Positions 63,484 to 64,000 of a stretch of DNA of 64,000 nt are shown piece by piece (positions within the stretch are counted from its first letter, which is position 1; every line of letters begins with the position of its first letter). The position numbers and the translations under genes are program-made. Source of the stretch: Nostoc sp. PCC 7107 (GTDB lineage: Bacteria > Cyanobacteriota > Cyanobacteriia > Cyanobacteriales > Nostocaceae); NCBI RefSeq assembly GCF_000316625.1, contig NC_019676.1, positions 4,048,501 through 4,112,500 on the forward strand. The letters are read 5' to 3'. The notes under the pieces are model-generated. The model had not been told where the DNA came from. It worked only from the letters and a program-made list of their open reading frames with translations, and did not search any database.

Positions 63484-63867
63484 ACTGAGTGAAAGCAATT
63501 GTTAGCATTTGTGGCAAAGTAATGAACTACAAAGCAGATTGTAGGTAAGTGTTCAGGAGTCAGAATTCAGGAGTCAGAAGGTTTGAAAAATCAAGAGAAA
63601 TATTTGATGAATTAATTTGCTAATCCTATAGATATTTCCAAATTCTGGCTTCTGACTACTGGGTGCTGAATTCTTACGATTGTAGGATATAATTTACTCG
63701 CTATTTCCTAATATTTTGCTCAATTTACATCTCAAATACTGTGGCGTGTTGGCGCATTATGCTAATTGGCGATCGCCCAAAGTCAACTTGTGATGTTTTA
63801 ATAGCACATTATGAGTTATAGTGAATGTATAAACAGCGATAACGCTATACGTTGTGAGGCAACCAAT
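63484..63867. repeat. Intergenic stretch with short direct and inverted repeats
   Basis: TTCAGGAGTCAGA occurs twice in tandem (63552-63564 and 63566-63578). GTCAGAAG (63573-63580) can pair with CTTCTGAC (63649-63656). Such sequences are common intergenic repeats in Nostocales. No gene seen before 63868. Confidence 0.5.
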
Positions 63868-64000
63868 ATGGATGCCAATGAAGTTTTAAGACGATATGCC
63901 AACGGAGAAAGAAATTTTAGAGAGGCAGACTGGAGAGGAATCAGCCTAACTAACGCAAATTTGAGTGGAATAGACTTGAGTGGCGCACATTTGAGTAACG
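63868..64000 (+). CDS. Pentapeptide-repeat protein, 3'-partial
   Basis: ATG 63868 with GAGG about 9 bases upstream; 44 residues before the window ends. After MDANEVLRRYANGERNF the frame shows A(N/D)L-type pentapeptide repeats (READWRGISLTNANL, SGIDLSGAHLSN), which form a right-handed quadrilateral beta helix. These proteins are numerous in cyanobacteria and mostly of unknown role. Confidence 0.85.
   Translation, partial: MDANEVLRRYANGERNFREADWRGISLTNANLSGIDLSGAHLSN

Noticed and set aside
63552-63580. Possible CRISPR-like array
   Set aside because: Only two 13-base units with a one-base spacer; a simple tandem duplication, and no cas genes nearby.

Overview
The window looks like a chromosome or large-plasmid segment of a filamentous, Nostocales-type cyanobacterium. 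The grounds are frequent HIP1 octamers (GCGATCGC), moderate AT content, and families typical of cyanobacteria: CYP110-like P450, AMIN-domain TonB receptor, GUN4 domain, b6f-type Rieske protein, DUF4079, Uma2, and dispersed short repeats. No rRNA or tRNA was recognised.

Region 1 (1-38 kb) is a hybrid PKS/NRPS cluster on the + strand whose left end lies outside the window. In order: a partial KS-AT-ACP followed by an epimerase-type domain; a C-A-MT-PCP NRPS; a PLP decarboxylase resembling the PanP aspartate decarboxylases; a KS-AT-KR-ACP PKS broken by a one-base frameshift; a second KS-AT-ACP PKS with a decayed KR; and a C-A-PCP-TE NRPS whose adenylation pocket resembles beta-alanine domains and whose thioesterase carries Cys in place of Ser. 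Tailoring genes follow: a P450, an SDR lacking the catalytic Tyr, a predicted bis-His [2Fe-2S] thioredoxin-like ferredoxin, and a normal SDR. An iron-type module comes next: PchR-like AraC regulator, TonB receptor, siderophore-binding lipoprotein, ABC exporter, type II thioesterase and MFS exporter. I infer a siderophore or other metallophore. The decarboxylase probably makes beta-alanine for the last module.

Region 2 (38-47.4 kb) starts with a caspase-GUN4 fusion on the - strand. A sulfur/persulfide block follows: dithiol ArsR-type repressor, TauE/SafE permease, rhodanese-DUF2892, ETHE1-like persulfide dioxygenase and DUF4079 on the - strand; then DUF2892, Rieske protein, single-Cys DsbA-like protein, CxxC mini-thioredoxin, UPF0718 permease and exported rhodanese on the + strand.

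Region 3 (47.5-61 kb) has two IS630-family elements, each with the transposase split at a run of eight A, and a stress-type set: coiled-coil protein, 17M-like glycine-zipper protein, small membrane protein plus ferrochelatase-like protein, ZIP transporter, DnaJ/CbpM pair, voltage-gated channel, eRF1-like protein, Mg2+ P-type ATPase, a repeat-rich membrane protein and a DUF2807 lipoprotein. The second IS630 sits in codon 12 of the channel gene, which originally overlapped cbpM by ATGA. The channel now begins inside the IS.

Region 4 (61-64 kb) has a Uma2 protein with a dispersed repeat inserted in frame, three small proteins of unknown role, and the start of a pentapeptide-repeat protein. All functions are assigned by reading motifs; no database search was run.
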